DNA of 31,984 bases from an uncultured Terriglobus sp. (lineage in GTDB: Bacteria; Acidobacteriota; Terriglobia; Terriglobales; Acidobacteriaceae): the NCBI GenBank assembly GCA_937871605.1, contig CALMRM010000233.1:35718-67701 (forward strand). The letters run 5' to 3'. The translations under genes and the position numbers were made by a program. Below are positions 31,356-31,984 of this stretch, piece after piece. The notes beneath the pieces were generated by a model. That model saw nothing but the letters and a program-made list of their open reading frames with translations. It did not search any database and was not told the origin of the DNA. How positions within the stretch are numbered: position 1 is the stretch's first letter; every line of letters starts with the position of its first letter.

Positions 31356-31984
31356 ATGAACATCCTCAGTACATGGCTGCGCGAGTACCTGCCCGCGCTC
31401 GAAGTCTCTGACCGGCAGCTGGCCGACGACCTGACGCTGCGCGGCATCGCTGTGGAGGGCGTGCATGAAGTGCCGGATGGCGACCACCTCTTTGAGATGG
31501 ATATCACCACCAACCGGGTAGCCGCCATGAACCATTACGGCATCGCGCGCGAGGCTGCCGCCATCTACGGCGTGCCGCTGCTTACGCCGGAGGACCGGCG
31601 CGTGCTGCATACGGAGACAGCTGTTACCTCTAACGCCACCTTGCCGTCGCTGGCGTACGATGTTCCCGCGCCTCCGTCAGGCGATGCACAAGGGTTTCCG
31701 GTGCGCATTGAGGCGCCGGACCTGTGCGGCCGCTTCACAGCGCAAGTATTGCGCGGCGTAGTCGTCGCGCCCAGCACCGGCATCGTTGCGGAGCGCTTCC
31801 AGCAGCTCGGGCAAAAGTCCATTTCCAACGCCGTGGATGTGACGAATTACACGTGGCTGGCGATGGGGCATCCCACCCATGTTTTCGATCTGGACCGCCT
31901 TGAGGGTGGCATCGTGGTGCGCCGCGCCCATGCGGGTGAACACCTCCGATTGCTGGACGGCAGCGAGAAGACGCTGACGGCGGA
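31356..31984 (+). CDS. pheT: Phenylalanine--tRNA ligase beta subunit, N-terminal part (runs off the window)
   Basis: The frame from the ATG at 31356 stays open to the window end (209 codons). It begins with B1-type sequence MNILSTWLREYLPALEV and TLRGIAVEGVHEV. It then goes straight to EMDITTNRVAAMNHYGIARE, which in E. coli PheT lies about 110 residues further on, after the EMAP/OB tRNA-binding domain. That domain is absent here. The B3/B4 part follows: APDLCGRFTAQVLRG, KSISNAVDVTNYTWLAMGHP and VFDLDRLEGGIVVRR. The likely ribosome site (GGAAG, 31339-31343) lies inside the end of the ATPase gene, so pheT is probably translated from a transcript that includes that gene. Confidence 0.95.
   Translation, partial: MNILSTWLREYLPALEVSDRQLADDLTLRGIAVEGVHEVPDGDHLFEMDITTNRVAAMNHYGIAREAAAIYGVPLLTPEDRRVLHTETAVTSNATLPSLAYDVPAPPSGDAQGFPVRIEAPDLCGRFTAQVLRGVVVAPSTGIVAERFQQLGQKSISNAVDVTNYTWLAMGHPTHVFDLDRLEGGIVVRRAHAGEHLRLLDGSEKTLTA

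Overview
The window looks like about 32 kb of chromosome from an Acidobacteriota member, probably a Terriglobus/Granulicella-type Acidobacteriaceae. This is an inference from protein style: TonB-type small secreted proteins, the ECF sigma / HEAT anti-sigma / PDZ trio, a phenylalanyl-tRNA synthetase beta chain lacking the OB domain, high GC, and many palindromic intergenic words. No rRNA, tRNA, CRISPR array or insertion sequence was seen.

Layout. 1-1991: 3' end of mfd, a frameshifted TonB-domain gene and a YdeI/DUF1905 protein. 1992-2721: a 730-bp non-coding block with a 147-bp nested palindrome and a 33-bp tandem array of seven units. 2722-10676: an alaC-like aminotransferase split by one missing base, a convergent LOV-domain (blue-light type) histidine kinase, a secreted DUF885 protein, galU, then a leftward pair (aldo/keto reductase and an erythromycin-esterase/ChaN-like secreted protein). 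10867-13651: ECF sigma factor, zinc-finger HEAT-repeat anti-sigma-like membrane protein and an exported double-PDZ protein. 13711-17685: the known circularly permuted ATP-grasp / alpha-E / transglutaminase set, interrupted by a BrnT-BrnA pair whose toxin gene is frameshifted. 17743-26737 (leftward): an RND efflux operon of the MdtABC kind (adaptor, two pumps), with a decayed nucleotidyltransferase-type gene pair between the pumps. 27025-28536: a HAD-UbiA fusion prenyltransferase. 28546-31984: a HicAB pair with a broken hicA, pheS overlapping hicB by 4 nt, an AAA ATPase of unknown role behind an AT-rich dyad, and the start of pheT.

The main theme is that three small toxin-antitoxin-like modules (BrnTA, a nucleotidyltransferase pair, HicAB) sit exactly at gene junctions inside housekeeping or transport operons. 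In each, the putative toxin or enzyme is disrupted, while the antitoxin or flanking gene stays in frame and is coupled to its neighbour by overlap or by a shared ribosome binding site. A fourth accessory gene, the AAA ATPase, separates pheS from pheT. Frameshifts also affect alaC and the TonB gene, and all single-base shifts lie in short runs, so consensus error in the assembly must be excluded before calling them biological.

Other points of interest are the complete LOV photochemical motif in the orphan kinase, which has a degenerate receiver-like N-terminus, and the long Thr/Ala/Ser/Asn- and Gly-rich insertions in the efflux proteins.
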